The notes beneath the pieces were generated by a model, which worked only from the letters and a program-made list of their open reading frames with translations, ran no database searches and had not been told where the DNA came from. Made by a program: the position numbers and the translations under genes. From DATEGZ01 sp035519535 (lineage in GTDB: Bacteria; Acidobacteriota; Vicinamibacteria; Vicinamibacterales; SCN-69-37), in contig DATIWF010000125.1 in NCBI GenBank assembly GCA_035519535.1, forward strand, positions 1 through 64,000: a stretch of 64,000 nucleotides of DNA. The letters are read 5' to 3'. Each line of letters opens with the position of its first letter. Positions within the stretch are counted from its first letter, which is position 1. Below are positions 8,773-17,129 of the stretch, piece after piece.

Positions 8773-9318
8773 TCACGCCTGGAGCTGCCGGGCCGTCTCT
8801 TCGGCCAGGCGGCGCTGATCGTCGGGCGTCAGGATCTTGCCGGTCACCGCCGCCGTGGTCTGCAGCACCAGCCGGCCGACTTCGCGCCTGAGCTCGGTCA
8901 GCATCCGGGCGCGATCCAGCTCGGCCGCCTCGCGGGCCCTGGCGATGATGTCCTGCGCGGCCGCCAGCGCTTTCTGCGTTTCCTGCGCCTCGACGCGCGC
9001 GCCGGCCGCGTGCGCGTCCTTGACGATCTGCTCGGCCTCGACGCGGGCCTGCGCCAGCACTTCCTGGCGCTGGCTCTCGGTCTTCGCCAGCTCGGCCTTG
9101 ATCTTCTCGGCGTTCGCCAGGCCCGTGGCGATCTGCTCGCGTCTGGCCGCCAGCATCGCGAGCACCGGCTTGTAGGCGAGCCAGTAGAGCAGCGCGCACA
9201 CGATGCTGAAGCTGATCGTCTGCGCGATCAGATGCGGCCAGTCCACGCCGAACGTCCGCGCGATTTCTTCGACCTGGCCGCCGCCCTGCGAGTCGGCCAG
9301 GATCATCAAGGCAATCAT
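8773..9318 (-). CDS. atpF: F1Fo ATP synthase b subunit (peripheral stalk)
   Basis: This 181-aa stator subunit has one transmembrane helix near residues 30-50 (HLIAQTISFSIVCALLYWLAY) followed by a long charged helix rich in Ala, Glu, Arg and Lys (about residues 55-180) that forms the stalk dimer. The 28 residues before the membrane helix are longer than usual. The second Met at residue 5 (9306) is an alternative start. The stop is in frame with the following atpH. Confidence 0.92.
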   Translation of the reverse strand: MIALMILADSQGGGQVEEIARTFGVDWPHLIAQTISFSIVCALLYWLAYKPVLAMLAARREQIATGLANAEKIKAELAKTESQRQEVLAQARVEAEQIVKDAHAAGARVEAQETQKALAAAQDIIARAREAAELDRARMLTELRREVGRLVLQTTAAVTGKILTPDDQRRLAEETARQLQA

Positions 9319-9336
9319 GCCGGCCCTCGCACCCTG

Positions 9337-9525
9337 CTACTTCGCGAGGAAGAGGGCGTAGAACACGATCGCCTCGGCGAACGCGATGGCCAGAATCGAC
9401 TGCACCATCACCTTCGTGGACGCCCCCGGGTTGCGTCCAACCGCTTCGGACGCCTTCATGCCGATGATGCCCACGGCAATCGCTGCGCCGAAGGCCGCCA
9501 ACCCAACGTGAAAATTGCCGACCAT
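9337..9525 (-). CDS. atpE: F1Fo ATP synthase c subunit (proteolipid ring)
   Basis: This 62-aa hairpin has two transmembrane helices, short compared with the common 70-80 aa. The polar loop reads GRNPGA, a variant of the usual RQP loop. The ion-binding glutamate lies in helix 2 (IAFAEAIVFYALFL). The Gln in helix 1 and the Ser/Thr after the Glu that mark sodium-specific c-rings are absent, so proton coupling is inferred. A weak AGGA ribosome site precedes the ATG. Confidence 0.95.
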   Translation of the reverse strand: MVGNFHVGLAAFGAAIAVGIIGMKASEAVGRNPGASTKVMVQSILAIAFAEAIVFYALFLAK

Positions 9526-9529
9526 CGCT

Positions 9530-10453
9530 TCAGGTCCTTTCTTGTGCTGACGCCGCCGCGGGGCTCGGCTCCTCGTGCTGACAGATCAGCAGCGTGAAGA
9601 CGGCGGTCAACAGCATGAACACGAGCGCTTGCACGAGCCCCATCAGCAGCTCGAGGAAGTAGAACGGAATCTGCACCAGCCAGCCGATCCGCGGCACCTT
9701 CGCCATGGTGTCGAGCATCGTCTCGCCCGCGAACACGTTGCCGTACAAGCGGAAGCTCAGGGCGATGGGCCGGAAGAGAATGGAGACGACCTCCAGGCAG
9801 CCGGCCGCGATGAACACGACGATGAGGAGCAGGCGCAGCGGCCCGTGGCTCTCGCCCTTCGGCGCGAACAGCTCCTTGACGAAGCCCGCCGGCCCGACTT
9901 CGTCGAGCGCCCAGACGATCCAGCAGGCGAAGAACACCAAAGCCATCGCCATCGTGAGATTGACGTCGGCGTTGGCGCCGCGGAAGAGCGGCTGATCGAG
10001 CACGAAGCCATCGGCCGTCTGATGGCCCCACCCGATCGACCCGATCCCGGGAAAGAGCCCGAGCCAGTTGGCAGTCAGGATGAAGATGAAGATGCTCGCG
10101 AACAGCCAGAACGTCCGCTGGGCCAGATGCGGGCCCAGGATCGACTCGAGGAAGTTGTAGAGGCCCTCGACCAGCCACTCGGCGAAATTCTGCGCGCCCG
10201 TGGGGACCTTTTGCATGTTCCGGGTGGCGAACCGGACGAAGACCACCAGCCCGGCAGCCACGATCCACATCACGATCATCGAGTTGGTGATGGGGAAGCC
10301 GAACGGCCGCGCGACCTCGAGGGCCTGCTGCGACAGGCCGTGCTCCGCCGGCCCGCTCGGCGCGGCGAGCGCGACCGTGGACATGAGCATCACGAGGAGG
10401 GGGATCACCGCCATGAGCATCGAGAGACACACATCCAGCGCCAGCCAGGGCAT
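9530..10453 (-). CDS. atpB: F1Fo ATP synthase a subunit
   Basis: This 307-aa membrane stator subunit contains the essential arginine in the penultimate helix motif SFRLYGNVFAGE. The final helix is present (LLMGLVQALVFMLLTAVFTLLI). The N-terminus has an extra hydrophobic segment ending in ALAAPSG that looks like a cleavable signal; a later Met could also be the start. It heads the operon. No atpI or atpZ is found upstream. The 144-nt divergent gap to holB contains a direct repeat GGCGCCCTC, but I could not place a convincing promoter in it. Confidence 0.94.
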   Translation of the reverse strand: MPWLALDVCLSMLMAVIPLLVMLMSTVALAAPSGPAEHGLSQQALEVARPFGFPITNSMIVMWIVAAGLVVFVRFATRNMQKVPTGAQNFAEWLVEGLYNFLESILGPHLAQRTFWLFASIFIFILTANWLGLFPGIGSIGWGHQTADGFVLDQPLFRGANADVNLTMAMALVFFACWIVWALDEVGPAGFVKELFAPKGESHGPLRLLLIVVFIAAGCLEVVSILFRPIALSFRLYGNVFAGETMLDTMAKVPRIGWLVQIPFYFLELLMGLVQALVFMLLTAVFTLLICQHEEPSPAAASAQERT

Positions 10454-10597
10454 TGCCTAGCATGTTGCATACCACCCCGATATGCGGGCGGCGCCCTCGG
10501 GCGGGCATGGGCGCCCTCCGGCATTTCCGGGCTGCCTCCATCTTGTCGGAGGCCCGGCCACGACGCCGCGCGGGGCCTCTGCGATAGCATGGGCGCG

Positions 10598-11593
10598 ATG
10601 CCGCTCGCTTCCGTCATCGGCCATCGCCCCGTCATCGACCTGCTGCGGCAGGCCGTCCGGCTCGGTCGCGTGCCGCAGGCGCTGATGTTCGCCGGACCGG
10701 ACGGCGTCGGGAAACGCACGGTGGCGCTGGCGCTGGCGCAGGCGGTCAATTGTCCGAACGTCAAGGACGGCGACGCGTGCGGGACGTGCGGGACGTGTCA
10801 GCGGATCGCGCGCGGCCAGCACTCAGACGTGGCGTACATCGATCCGGCCGGCGAGGCGTCGATCAGGATCAGGACGCTGCGCGAGCGCGTCCTCGACGTC
10901 CTCGGCTACCGGCCGTTCGAGGCGAAGCGGCGCGTCTACATCATCGACCAGGCCGACGCGCTGACCGATGAAGCACAGGACGCGCTGCTCAAGACGCTCG
11001 AAGAGCCGCCGTCGGCGGCGACGCTGATTCTGATCACGGCGTATCCCGATACTCTGCGACCGACGATCCAGTCACGCTGCCGTCGTCTGCGCTTCGGGCC
11101 GCTGGCGGAGGCGGACGTCGCGACCGTGCTCGTCGATCGATGCGGCGTCTCGCGGGCCGACGCGCCCGGGCTGGCGGCGGCGTCCGCGGGAAGCGTGGCG
11201 CTGGCGCTCGCCGAGCGGGCCGGCGAGCTCGCCGAGGATCGGCGCGCGGCGTTTGAGCTGCTGCTGTCGGCGGCGCGCGGCCCGCACGTGACGACGCGGC
11301 TCAAAGCCGCGACGATGCTCGTGCAGCACGAGTCGGATCGGCGCGATCGCGAGGCCCTCGGCATGCGACTCGCGGTGGCCGCGTCTCTGCTGCGCGATCT
11401 CGGCGTGCTCGCGACGGGCGGCCGGGCGGCCCTCGCCAACGCCGACGTCGAAACGGATCTGCGGCGGCTCGCCGCGGCCTACGACCTGCGCCGGGTGGCT
11501 GGGGCGTTCGCCGCGCTCACCCAGGCGCAGCGCGCGCTCGATCGGAACGCCAGCCCGAAGATCGTGGCGGATTGGGTGGCCATCACGATCTAG
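10598..11593 (+). CDS. holB: DNA polymerase III delta' subunit (clamp loader)
   Basis: The 331-aa AAA+ clamp-loader subunit loads the beta clamp at primer sites. The P-loop region GPDGVGKRT is at residues 33-41. Four zinc-ligand cysteines are at 52, 61, 64 and 67 (CGTCGTC). The DALLKTLEEPP motif and the SRC motif (IQSRCRRLRF) follow. An in-frame ATG at 10589 would add three residues (MGA). The long reading frame further upstream overlaps atpB antisense and is not coding. It stands alone, divergent from the atp operon, with pdxA downstream. Confidence 0.9.
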   Translation: MPLASVIGHRPVIDLLRQAVRLGRVPQALMFAGPDGVGKRTVALALAQAVNCPNVKDGDACGTCGTCQRIARGQHSDVAYIDPAGEASIRIRTLRERVLDVLGYRPFEAKRRVYIIDQADALTDEAQDALLKTLEEPPSAATLILITAYPDTLRPTIQSRCRRLRFGPLAEADVATVLVDRCGVSRADAPGLAAASAGSVALALAERAGELAEDRRAAFELLLSAARGPHVTTRLKAATMLVQHESDRRDREALGMRLAVAASLLRDLGVLATGGRAALANADVETDLRRLAAAYDLRRVAGAFAALTQAQRALDRNASPKIVADWVAITI

Positions 11594-11636
11594 GATTCCA
11601 GACTTCTGACTTGTGCCTTCTGCCTTCTGACCTGCG

Positions 11637-12512
11637 ATGTCGCTACCCCTGATTGCCATCACGGCCGGCGATCCGTCCGGGATCGGCCCCGAGATTTCGG
11701 TGAAGGCCGCGCGGCATCCGCGCGTCGTGGCGGTCTGCCGGCCGGTGATCTACGGGCCGCATGCGGACGAGGCGCTGCGCGCGTTTCCGGCCGGCGAGAT
11801 CAGCGCGGCCTCGGCGCGCGCCGCCTACGACGCGATCGTGAAGGCAACCGAGGACGCGAGGGCGGGCCGCGTCCGCGCGATCGTGACTGCGCCCATCAAC
11901 AAGGCCGCGTTTGCGGCGGCCGGGTATCCGTGGCGCGGCCACACCGACCTCCTCGCGCATCTCTGCGGCGTCGCCGAAGCCGCCATGATGTTCTGGTCCG
12001 ATCGGCTGCGCGTCGTGCTGGCCACCGTCCACATTCCGCTCGCCGACGTGCCGCGCGCCATCTCACGCGACGGACTCGGCCGCACGCTGCGCATCACGGC
12101 AGCGTCCCTGCCGCGATTCGGCGTCACGTCCCCGCGCATCGCGGTCGCCGGGCTCAATCCCCACGCCGGCGAGAGTGGACTGCTTGGCGGCGAGGACGCG
12201 TCCGTGGTGGCGCCGGCGGTCGCCGACGCCCGGGCTGACGGCCTCGACGTCAGCGGGCCGTTCCCCGCCGACACGCTCTTCGTCCGCGCCGCTCGCGGGG
12301 AATTCGACGTCGTCGTCGCGCTGTATCACGACCAGGGATTGATCCCGGTGAAGCTGCTCGCGTTCGGGCGCGCGGTCAACGTCACGCTCGGGCTGCCGAT
12401 CGTCCGGACGTCGGTCGACCACGGCACGGCGTTCGACATCGCGCGCAAGGGCGTGGCCGACGAGGGAAGCCTGGTGGAGGCGGTGCTGCTGGCGGCCAGG
12501 CTGGTCGGGTAG
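11637..12512 (+). CDS. pdxA: 4-hydroxythreonine-4-phosphate dehydrogenase
   Basis: This enzyme acts in DXP-dependent vitamin B6 synthesis, oxidising 4-phosphohydroxy-L-threonine with NAD. The 291-aa protein is somewhat shorter than the roughly 330 aa of E. coli PdxA but keeps the key motifs: AGDPSGIGPE (residues 10-19), the metal-site histidine in GHTD near 102, NPHAGE near 174, YHDQGLIP and VDHGTAFDIA. The stop TAG is formed at the first unit of a heptamer repeat array. The 43 nt upstream of the ATG hold degenerate copies of the same repeat in inverted orientation and no clear ribosome site. Confidence 0.92.
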   Translation: MSLPLIAITAGDPSGIGPEISVKAARHPRVVAVCRPVIYGPHADEALRAFPAGEISAASARAAYDAIVKATEDARAGRVRAIVTAPINKAAFAAAGYPWRGHTDLLAHLCGVAEAAMMFWSDRLRVVLATVHIPLADVPRAISRDGLGRTLRITAASLPRFGVTSPRIAVAGLNPHAGESGLLGGEDASVVAPAVADARADGLDVSGPFPADTLFVRAARGEFDVVVALYHDQGLIPVKLLAFGRAVNVTLGLPIVRTSVDHGTAFDIARKGVADEGSLVEAVLLAARLVG

Positions 12513-12592
12513 AAGGCAGAAGGCAGGCAGAAGGCAGAAGGCAGAAGGCAGAAGGCAGAAGGCAGAAGGCAGAAGGCAGAAGGCAGAAGTCA
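12511..12592 (+). repeat. Tandem AGAAGGC heptamer array between pdxA and gmd
   Basis: Ten exact AGAAGGC units (two, a 4-nt interruption, then eight) are followed by degenerate units (AGAAGTC, AGAGGGC). The array starts with the last two bases of the pdxA TAG stop. It runs into the end of the convergent gmd gene, whose TGA is complementary to the degenerate unit. A second array of the same unit lies at 56589-56665. The function is unknown. Confidence 0.95.
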
Positions 12593-13612
12593 GAGGGCGG
12601 ACACTTTCCCGTGTGCCTTCTGCCCTTTGCTCGTTGCCGTCGCTCCTTCCAGTCTCTCCAGATCCGCGTCGACCATCATCTTGATCAGTTGCTCGAACGT
12701 GAGGCTCGGTTTCCAGCCGAAGCGCTCCGCGGCCTTGGACGGATCGCCGATGAGGTGATCGACCTCGGCGGGCCGCAGGAGCGCGGGGTCTTCCTTGACG
12801 TGGCGCCGCCAGTCAAGCCCGGCGTGTCCGAACGCGATCTCGACGAGGTCCTGCACGGCATGGCTCTGGCCGGTCGCAATGACGTAGTCGTCGGGGGCGT
12901 CCTGCTGGAGCATCAGCCACATCGCCCGCACGTAGTCGCCGGCAAAGCCCCAGTCGCGGTGCGCGTGCAGGTTGCCGAGGCGCAGCTCGTCGGTGAGCCC
13001 GAGCTTGATTCGCGCCACGCCGTCGGTGACCTTGCGCGTGACGAATTCGAGTCCACGCCGCGGCGACTCGTGGTTGAACAGGATGCCGGACACCGCGAAC
13101 AGGCCGTAGCTTTCGCGGTAGTTGACGGTGATGTAGTGCGCGAACACCTTCGACACGCCGTACGGGCTGCGCGGATAGAACGGCGTGGTCTCGCGCTGGG
13201 GCACCTCGCGGACCTTGCCGAACATCTCGGACGAGGATGCCTGGTAGACGCGGATCTTCGGATCGACGACGCGCACGGCTTCGAGGACGCGGGTGACGCC
13301 CTGCGAGTTGAATTCGCCGGTGAGCATCGGCTGGTCCCAGGAGGCCGGGACGAACGACATCGCCGCGAGGTTGTAGAGCTCGGTGGGCCGCACGCGCTCG
13401 AGCACGCGGATGAGCGACAGCTGATCGAGCAGGTCGCCCGGCAGGAGCGTGAGGCGGTCGAGGAGGTGCGCGATGCGCCAGTAGTTCGGCGCCGACAGCC
13501 GCCGCGTCAGCCCGAACACGTCATAGCCCTGGTCGAGCAGCAGCTCGGCCAGGTACGATCCATCCTGCCCGGTGATTCCCGTCACGAGGGCGCGCTTCGC
13601 CACGAGCGTCAC
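12590..13612 (-). CDS. gmd: GDP-mannose 4,6-dehydratase
   Basis: The enzyme converts GDP-D-mannose to GDP-4-keto-6-deoxy-D-mannose, the precursor of GDP-L-fucose and GDP-D-rhamnose. The 340-aa SDR protein has the cofactor motif TGITGQDG near residues 12-19, SSSEMFG, and the catalytic SPYGVSK (YxxxK). The start is uncertain. GTG at 13612 gives MTLVAKRALVTG; an in-frame GTG at 13603 gives VAKRALVTG, which matches family members better. Neither has an obvious ribosome site. The last dozen residues (SKGQKAHGKVSAL) are partly encoded by an inverted copy of the heptamer repeat. GDP-fucose synthase, the likely partner, is 40 kb away at 53742. Confidence 0.93.
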   Translation of the reverse strand: MTLVAKRALVTGITGQDGSYLAELLLDQGYDVFGLTRRLSAPNYWRIAHLLDRLTLLPGDLLDQLSLIRVLERVRPTELYNLAAMSFVPASWDQPMLTGEFNSQGVTRVLEAVRVVDPKIRVYQASSSEMFGKVREVPQRETTPFYPRSPYGVSKVFAHYITVNYRESYGLFAVSGILFNHESPRRGLEFVTRKVTDGVARIKLGLTDELRLGNLHAHRDWGFAGDYVRAMWLMLQQDAPDDYVIATGQSHAVQDLVEIAFGHAGLDWRRHVKEDPALLRPAEVDHLIGDPSKAAERFGWKPSLTFEQLIKMMVDADLERLEGATATSKGQKAHGKVSAL

Positions 13613-14004
13613 AATACCATGCCATCGGGTGATTGGAGATGGGTGATGGGTGACTGCGCTGGGTGATGGCGCGATGGGCGATTGATTCAGATCACGCGAT
13701 CGGCGACTGTGTTGCGCGACCGGCGATTAGCTTGGACGATCGGCGCGTGACGGTGACGCGGCGGGTGTCTCGCGGCGCGCGGTCTCCCACCACTCCGGGC
13801 CCCCGATCCCCCGGTCGGCAATGAGCCCAGGCAATCTCTCAAGGGGTCAGTTCAATCTCCGATCACTCAATTCAATCTCCGATCACTCAATTCAATCACC
13901 GATCACTCAATTCAATCACCGATCGCCCAATTCAATCGCCGATCGCCCAATCTCCCAATGCCAATCACCTATCTCCCCTCGCCAATCACCAATAGAATTT
14001 GCCC
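13613..14004. repeat. Divergent intergenic region with five 20-bp tandem units
   Basis: This 392-nt gap separates gmd and the oxidoreductase, which face away from each other. At 13851-13950 there are five adjacent units, each exactly 20 bp, of the form TTCAATCNCCGATCNCYCAA. The outer parts (13620-13690 and 13950-13995) hold looser GGTGAT/GGCGATT and CCAATC words. The region encodes nothing convincing. Read on the minus strand it is the same GATTG-type sequence as at 55252-55528. Promoters for both flanking genes should lie here, but I could not identify them with confidence. Confidence 0.9.
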
Positions 14005-15078
14005 GTGATCGTCATCGTCGGCGCCGGCGTGGTGGGGTTGGCGTGCGCGCTGTCGCTGGCGCGACGCGGCCGCCGCGTGTGCGTGCTCGAGCGGCACGCC
14101 AAGCCCGGCCTCGAGACGTCCACGCACAACAGCGGTGTGATCCACGCCGGCTTGTACTATCCCGCCGGGTCGCTCAAGACGCGGCTGTGCGTCGAAGGGC
14201 GGGAGCGGCTGTTCGCGTTTTGCCGGGAGGCCGGCGTCCCGCACGTGCGGTGCGGGAAGTTGATTGTCGCCGCCGAGCACGAGATCCCCACGCTCGACCG
14301 CGTGCTGGCGTCGGCGTCCGCCAGCGGCGCGCGGCTCGTGGCGGTCGACCGCGCCTTCGTCGCCGCGCGCGAGCCGCATGTGTCGGCCGCGGCCGCGCTG
14401 TGGTCGCCTGACACCGGCTGGGTCGATGCCGATGCGCTGGTCCGCGCGCTGGCTGCTGAGGCCGCGAGGCGCGACGCCGTGCTGCTTGCCGGTACGCCCG
14501 TCATCGGCATCGAGACGCCGCCGGGCGGCGGCCTGACCGTCGTCACTCCGCGCGAGCGCGTCGACGCCGAGGCCGTTGTCAACGCCGCCGGGCTTGTTGC
14601 CGACGACGTCTCGCGGCTGGCCGGCGGCGAGCCGTTCACGATCTATCCCTGCCGCGGCGAGTACGCCGAGCTGGCGCCGCGCGCACGACACCTGGTCCGC
14701 GGGCTCGTGTATCCGGTGCCGCACGCCTCCGGCCACGGTCTCGGCGTGCACCTGACGCGCACGCTCGGCGGCGCAGTGTGGATCGGTCCGACGATTCGCT
14801 ACCAGTCTTCGAAGACCGACTACGAGAGCGGCCGGCTGCCGCTCGAGGCGTTCCTTGCGCCCGCGCGCGCGCTGTTGCCGGACGTGACGCTCGACGACCT
14901 GCGCCTCGGCGGCAGCGGCATTCGCGCCAAGCTGCATCCACCCGACGAGCGCTTCCGGGACTTCATGATTCGTCGCGACGAACGCAACCCCGCGCTGGTG
15001 CACGCGGCCGGGATCGAATCGCCGGGGCTCACGGCGAGCCTCGCGATCGGCGAGCTCGTCGCCGACATCCTGGCGTGA
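14005..15078 (+). CDS. lhgO: L-2-hydroxyglutarate oxidase-like FAD oxidoreductase
   Basis: The protein (about 357 aa) has an N-terminal FAD-binding Rossmann motif (VIVIVGAGVVGLACALSLA) with the DAO-family fold. The segment ETSTHNSGVIHAGLYYPAGSLK is characteristic of L-2-hydroxyglutarate oxidases. The C-terminal FAD contact GIESPGLTASLAIGELV is present. Such enzymes oxidise L-2-hydroxyglutarate to 2-oxoglutarate. The GTG at 14005 places the start directly before the Rossmann strand; a TTG two codons upstream (13999) is possible. A sugar-related or glycine-oxidase (ThiO) role was considered, but the LhgO signature fits better. Confidence 0.8.
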   Translation: MIVIVGAGVVGLACALSLARRGRRVCVLERHAKPGLETSTHNSGVIHAGLYYPAGSLKTRLCVEGRERLFAFCREAGVPHVRCGKLIVAAEHEIPTLDRVLASASASGARLVAVDRAFVAAREPHVSAAAALWSPDTGWVDADALVRALAAEAARRDAVLLAGTPVIGIETPPGGGLTVVTPRERVDAEAVVNAAGLVADDVSRLAGGEPFTIYPCRGEYAELAPRARHLVRGLVYPVPHASGHGLGVHLTRTLGGAVWIGPTIRYQSSKTDYESGRLPLEAFLAPARALLPDVTLDDLRLGGSGIRAKLHPPDERFRDFMIRRDERNPALVHAAGIESPGLTASLAIGELVADILA

Positions 15079-15108
15079 CCGTCAGTCCGCGGGCCTCGAG
15101 GCCGGGCG

Positions 15109-15966
15109 TCAGGCCTGTCCCAGGACGTTCCGCACATGGCGCGCGAGGGCGTCGTGCCACGAGGGCATCGCGATCCCCGCGCCGGCGAGCTTGGCGTTGG
15201 ACAGCGCCGCGAACCTCGGACGCGGGACGGGCAGGTCCGCGTCAGCGAGCAGGATCTCCGTGATCCGCGCGTCGGGCAGCCCGACGATGCGGCCGAGCTC
15301 GCGAGCGAGGCCCGCCCACGTGGTCCAGCCGTCGTTGACGCAGTGGTAGAGCCCGAACGGCTGGCCGCCTTCGATGAGCGCCGCCGTGGCGCGCACGACG
15401 TCCTCGACGTAGCTCGGTGAGACCGTGCGGTCGGAGAACGCGCGGACTTCCTTGCCCGTGATCAATCCGTTCAGGATTCGATCGATGCTGCTCTTGGCGT
15501 TCGGCCCGCCGAAGAGGCTCTCGACGCGCAGCACGTAATGATGCGGGGCCCCGGCGGCCAGCCACTCGCCGAGGAGCTTCGACATCGCATAGACGCCGCG
15601 CGGGTTCGGCGGATCGTCCTCGGCGTAGGGATGGTCGGCCGTGCCGTCGAAGACGAAGTCCGTGCTGAAGTGCACGATCGTCGCGTCCACCTTCGCCGCC
15701 GCGCGGGCCAGGGCGCGCGGCACCCAGCTGTTGGCCGCGAGGGCCTCGCGGGGCTCCCGCTCCGCGCGGTCGACGTCGGTGTAGCCCGCGCAGTTGACGA
15801 TCACGTCCGGGCACACGGCCGTGACCGCCGTGTCCACCGCGACCATGTCCGACGCATCCAGGTTGCCGTGCGTGAGGGCGACGACCTCGTGGTCGCTCGC
15901 GAGCCGCTCCGCCATCGCCTGGCCAAGCTGGCCGCCGGCGCCCACGACGAGGACCAGCCGCCGCAT
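15109..15966 (-). CDS. rfbD: dTDP-4-dehydrorhamnose reductase
   Basis: This catalyses the last step of dTDP-L-rhamnose synthesis, reducing dTDP-4-keto-L-rhamnose. The 285-aa SDR-type enzyme has GAGGQLG at residues 9-15, STDFVFDG at 101-108 and the catalytic pair Y126/K130 in YAMSK. It is encoded 3 nt after the aminotransferase gene on the same strand. rfbC is nearby at 18174, but rfbA and rfbB are not in the window. It converges with the preceding lhgO gene. Confidence 0.88.
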   Translation of the reverse strand: MRRLVLVVGAGGQLGQAMAERLASDHEVVALTHGNLDASDMVAVDTAVTAVCPDVIVNCAGYTDVDRAEREPREALAANSWVPRALARAAAKVDATIVHFSTDFVFDGTADHPYAEDDPPNPRGVYAMSKLLGEWLAAGAPHHYVLRVESLFGGPNAKSSIDRILNGLITGKEVRAFSDRTVSPSYVEDVVRATAALIEGGQPFGLYHCVNDGWTTWAGLARELGRIVGLPDARITEILLADADLPVPRPRFAALSNAKLAGAGIAMPSWHDALARHVRNVLGQA

Positions 15967-15969
15967 CGA

Positions 15970-17115
15970 TCAGCGCCCGTTGCCGTAGAACTCGGCGATG
16001 GCGGCGACGACGTGCCGCTGCTGTTCCTCGGTGAGCTCGCCGTAGATGGGCAGCGCCAGGACGCGCTCGGCCGCGCGATCCGCGACGGGAAACGCACCGG
16101 ACGACGACGGCAGCGCCGCGAAGCACTCCTGGCGATGGAAGGGCACCGGGTAGTAGATCTCCGTGCCGACTCGATGTCCCTGGAGGTGGTCGCGAAGCGC
16201 ATCCCGCTGCGCGACGCGGACGACGAACTGGTGGTAGATGTGCGCGTAGCCGTTCGGTTCGACGGGCACGTCGACGTGCTCGGCGAGCTGAAACTCGTCG
16301 AACAGCGCGCGGTATCGATCGGCATTCCGGCGTCGGGCGGCCGTCCAGGCCGGGAGGTGCGGCGCTTTGACGCGCAGAACGGCCGCCTGGAGCGCGTCGA
16401 GCCGGAAGTTGCCGCCGATCCGCTTGTGGTGGTACTTCGGCTCCATGCCGTGATTGCGGAGCAGCCGCAGCTCCCGCGCCAGCGCGGCGTCCTGGGTCGT
16501 GACGAGGCCGCCGTCGCCGAATCCGCCCAGGTTCTTCGATGGAAAGAACGAAAAGCACCCCGCGATCCCGAGGCTGCCCGCCTGCCGGCCGCGGCTGGTC
16601 GCGCCGATCGCCTGCGCCGCGTCCTCGATGACCGGCACGCCCGCCTGCCGGGCGATCGGGAGGATCCGGTCGAGATCGGCCATCAAGCCATAGAGATGGA
16701 CGGGCACGATCGCGCGCGTCCGCGGCGAGAGGGCGCGGGCCACGGCGTCCGGATCGATGTTGAACGTGACGGGGTCGATGTCGACGAAGACCGCCGTGGC
16801 GCCGAGGCGCGTGACGCACCCGGCTGTCGCGAAGAACGAGAACGTCGGCACGATGACCTCGGCGCCCGGCCCGATGCCGAGGGCCATCATCGCGGCGAGC
16901 AGCGCGTCGGTGCCGGAGGAGACCGCGATCGCGTGCTCGGCGCCGAGGAGCGCGGCGAGCTCGAGCTCCAGCGCCTCGACCTCGGGTCCCATGATGAATC
17001 GCTGGCTGTCGCAGACGCGCGTGATGGCGCGCAGCACCTCCTCGCGAATGGGCCGGTACTGCGCAACCAGATCGAGCAGGGGCACGGCGACGTCGGCAGC
17101 GGGTCGAGTGGTCAT
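15970..17115 (-). CDS. DegT/DnrJ/EryC1/StrS-family sugar aminotransferase
   Basis: This PLP-dependent enzyme of 381 aa transfers an amino group to a keto-sugar nucleotide. PLP-binding Lys194 lies in SFFPSKNLGGFGDGG, the ring-contacting Asp165 in VIEDAAQAIGA, and SSGTDALL at 67-74 contacts the phosphate. The overall layout (FIMGPEVEALE, YHHKRIGGNFRLDALQAA, a late YYPVPFHRQ) resembles WbpE/FdtB-type C3 aminotransferases. Together with the WbpG-like amidotransferase at 51132 this hints at a 3-amino sugar. The exact substrate cannot be set from sequence. Tightly linked to rfbD. Confidence 0.87.
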   Translation of the reverse strand: MTTRPAADVAVPLLDLVAQYRPIREEVLRAITRVCDSQRFIMGPEVEALELELAALLGAEHAIAVSSGTDALLAAMMALGIGPGAEVIVPTFSFFATAGCVTRLGATAVFVDIDPVTFNIDPDAVARALSPRTRAIVPVHLYGLMADLDRILPIARQAGVPVIEDAAQAIGATSRGRQAGSLGIAGCFSFFPSKNLGGFGDGGLVTTQDAALARELRLLRNHGMEPKYHHKRIGGNFRLDALQAAVLRVKAPHLPAWTAARRRNADRYRALFDEFQLAEHVDVPVEPNGYAHIYHQFVVRVAQRDALRDHLQGHRVGTEIYYPVPFHRQECFAALPSSSGAFPVADRAAERVLALPIYGELTEEQQRHVVAAIAEFYGNGR

Positions 17116-17129
17116 GTCGACCGTTGGGG

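Noticed and set aside
9575..10597. Upstream extension of the holB frame by about 340 codons
   Set aside because: It runs antisense through atpB; the clamp-loader homology starts only at 10598.
10454..10597. Promoters for the divergent atp operon and holB
   Set aside because: I could not find a -35/-10 pair with good spacing on either strand; only a direct repeat GGCGCCCTC is visible.
13851..13950. CRISPR array
   Set aside because: The 20-bp units are directly adjacent with no unique spacers, and no cas gene is in the window.
14005..15078. Glycine oxidase ThiO to serve thiazole synthesis
   Set aside because: The HNSGVIHAGLYY segment is typical of L-2-hydroxyglutarate oxidases, and the gene is not next to thiG or thiS.
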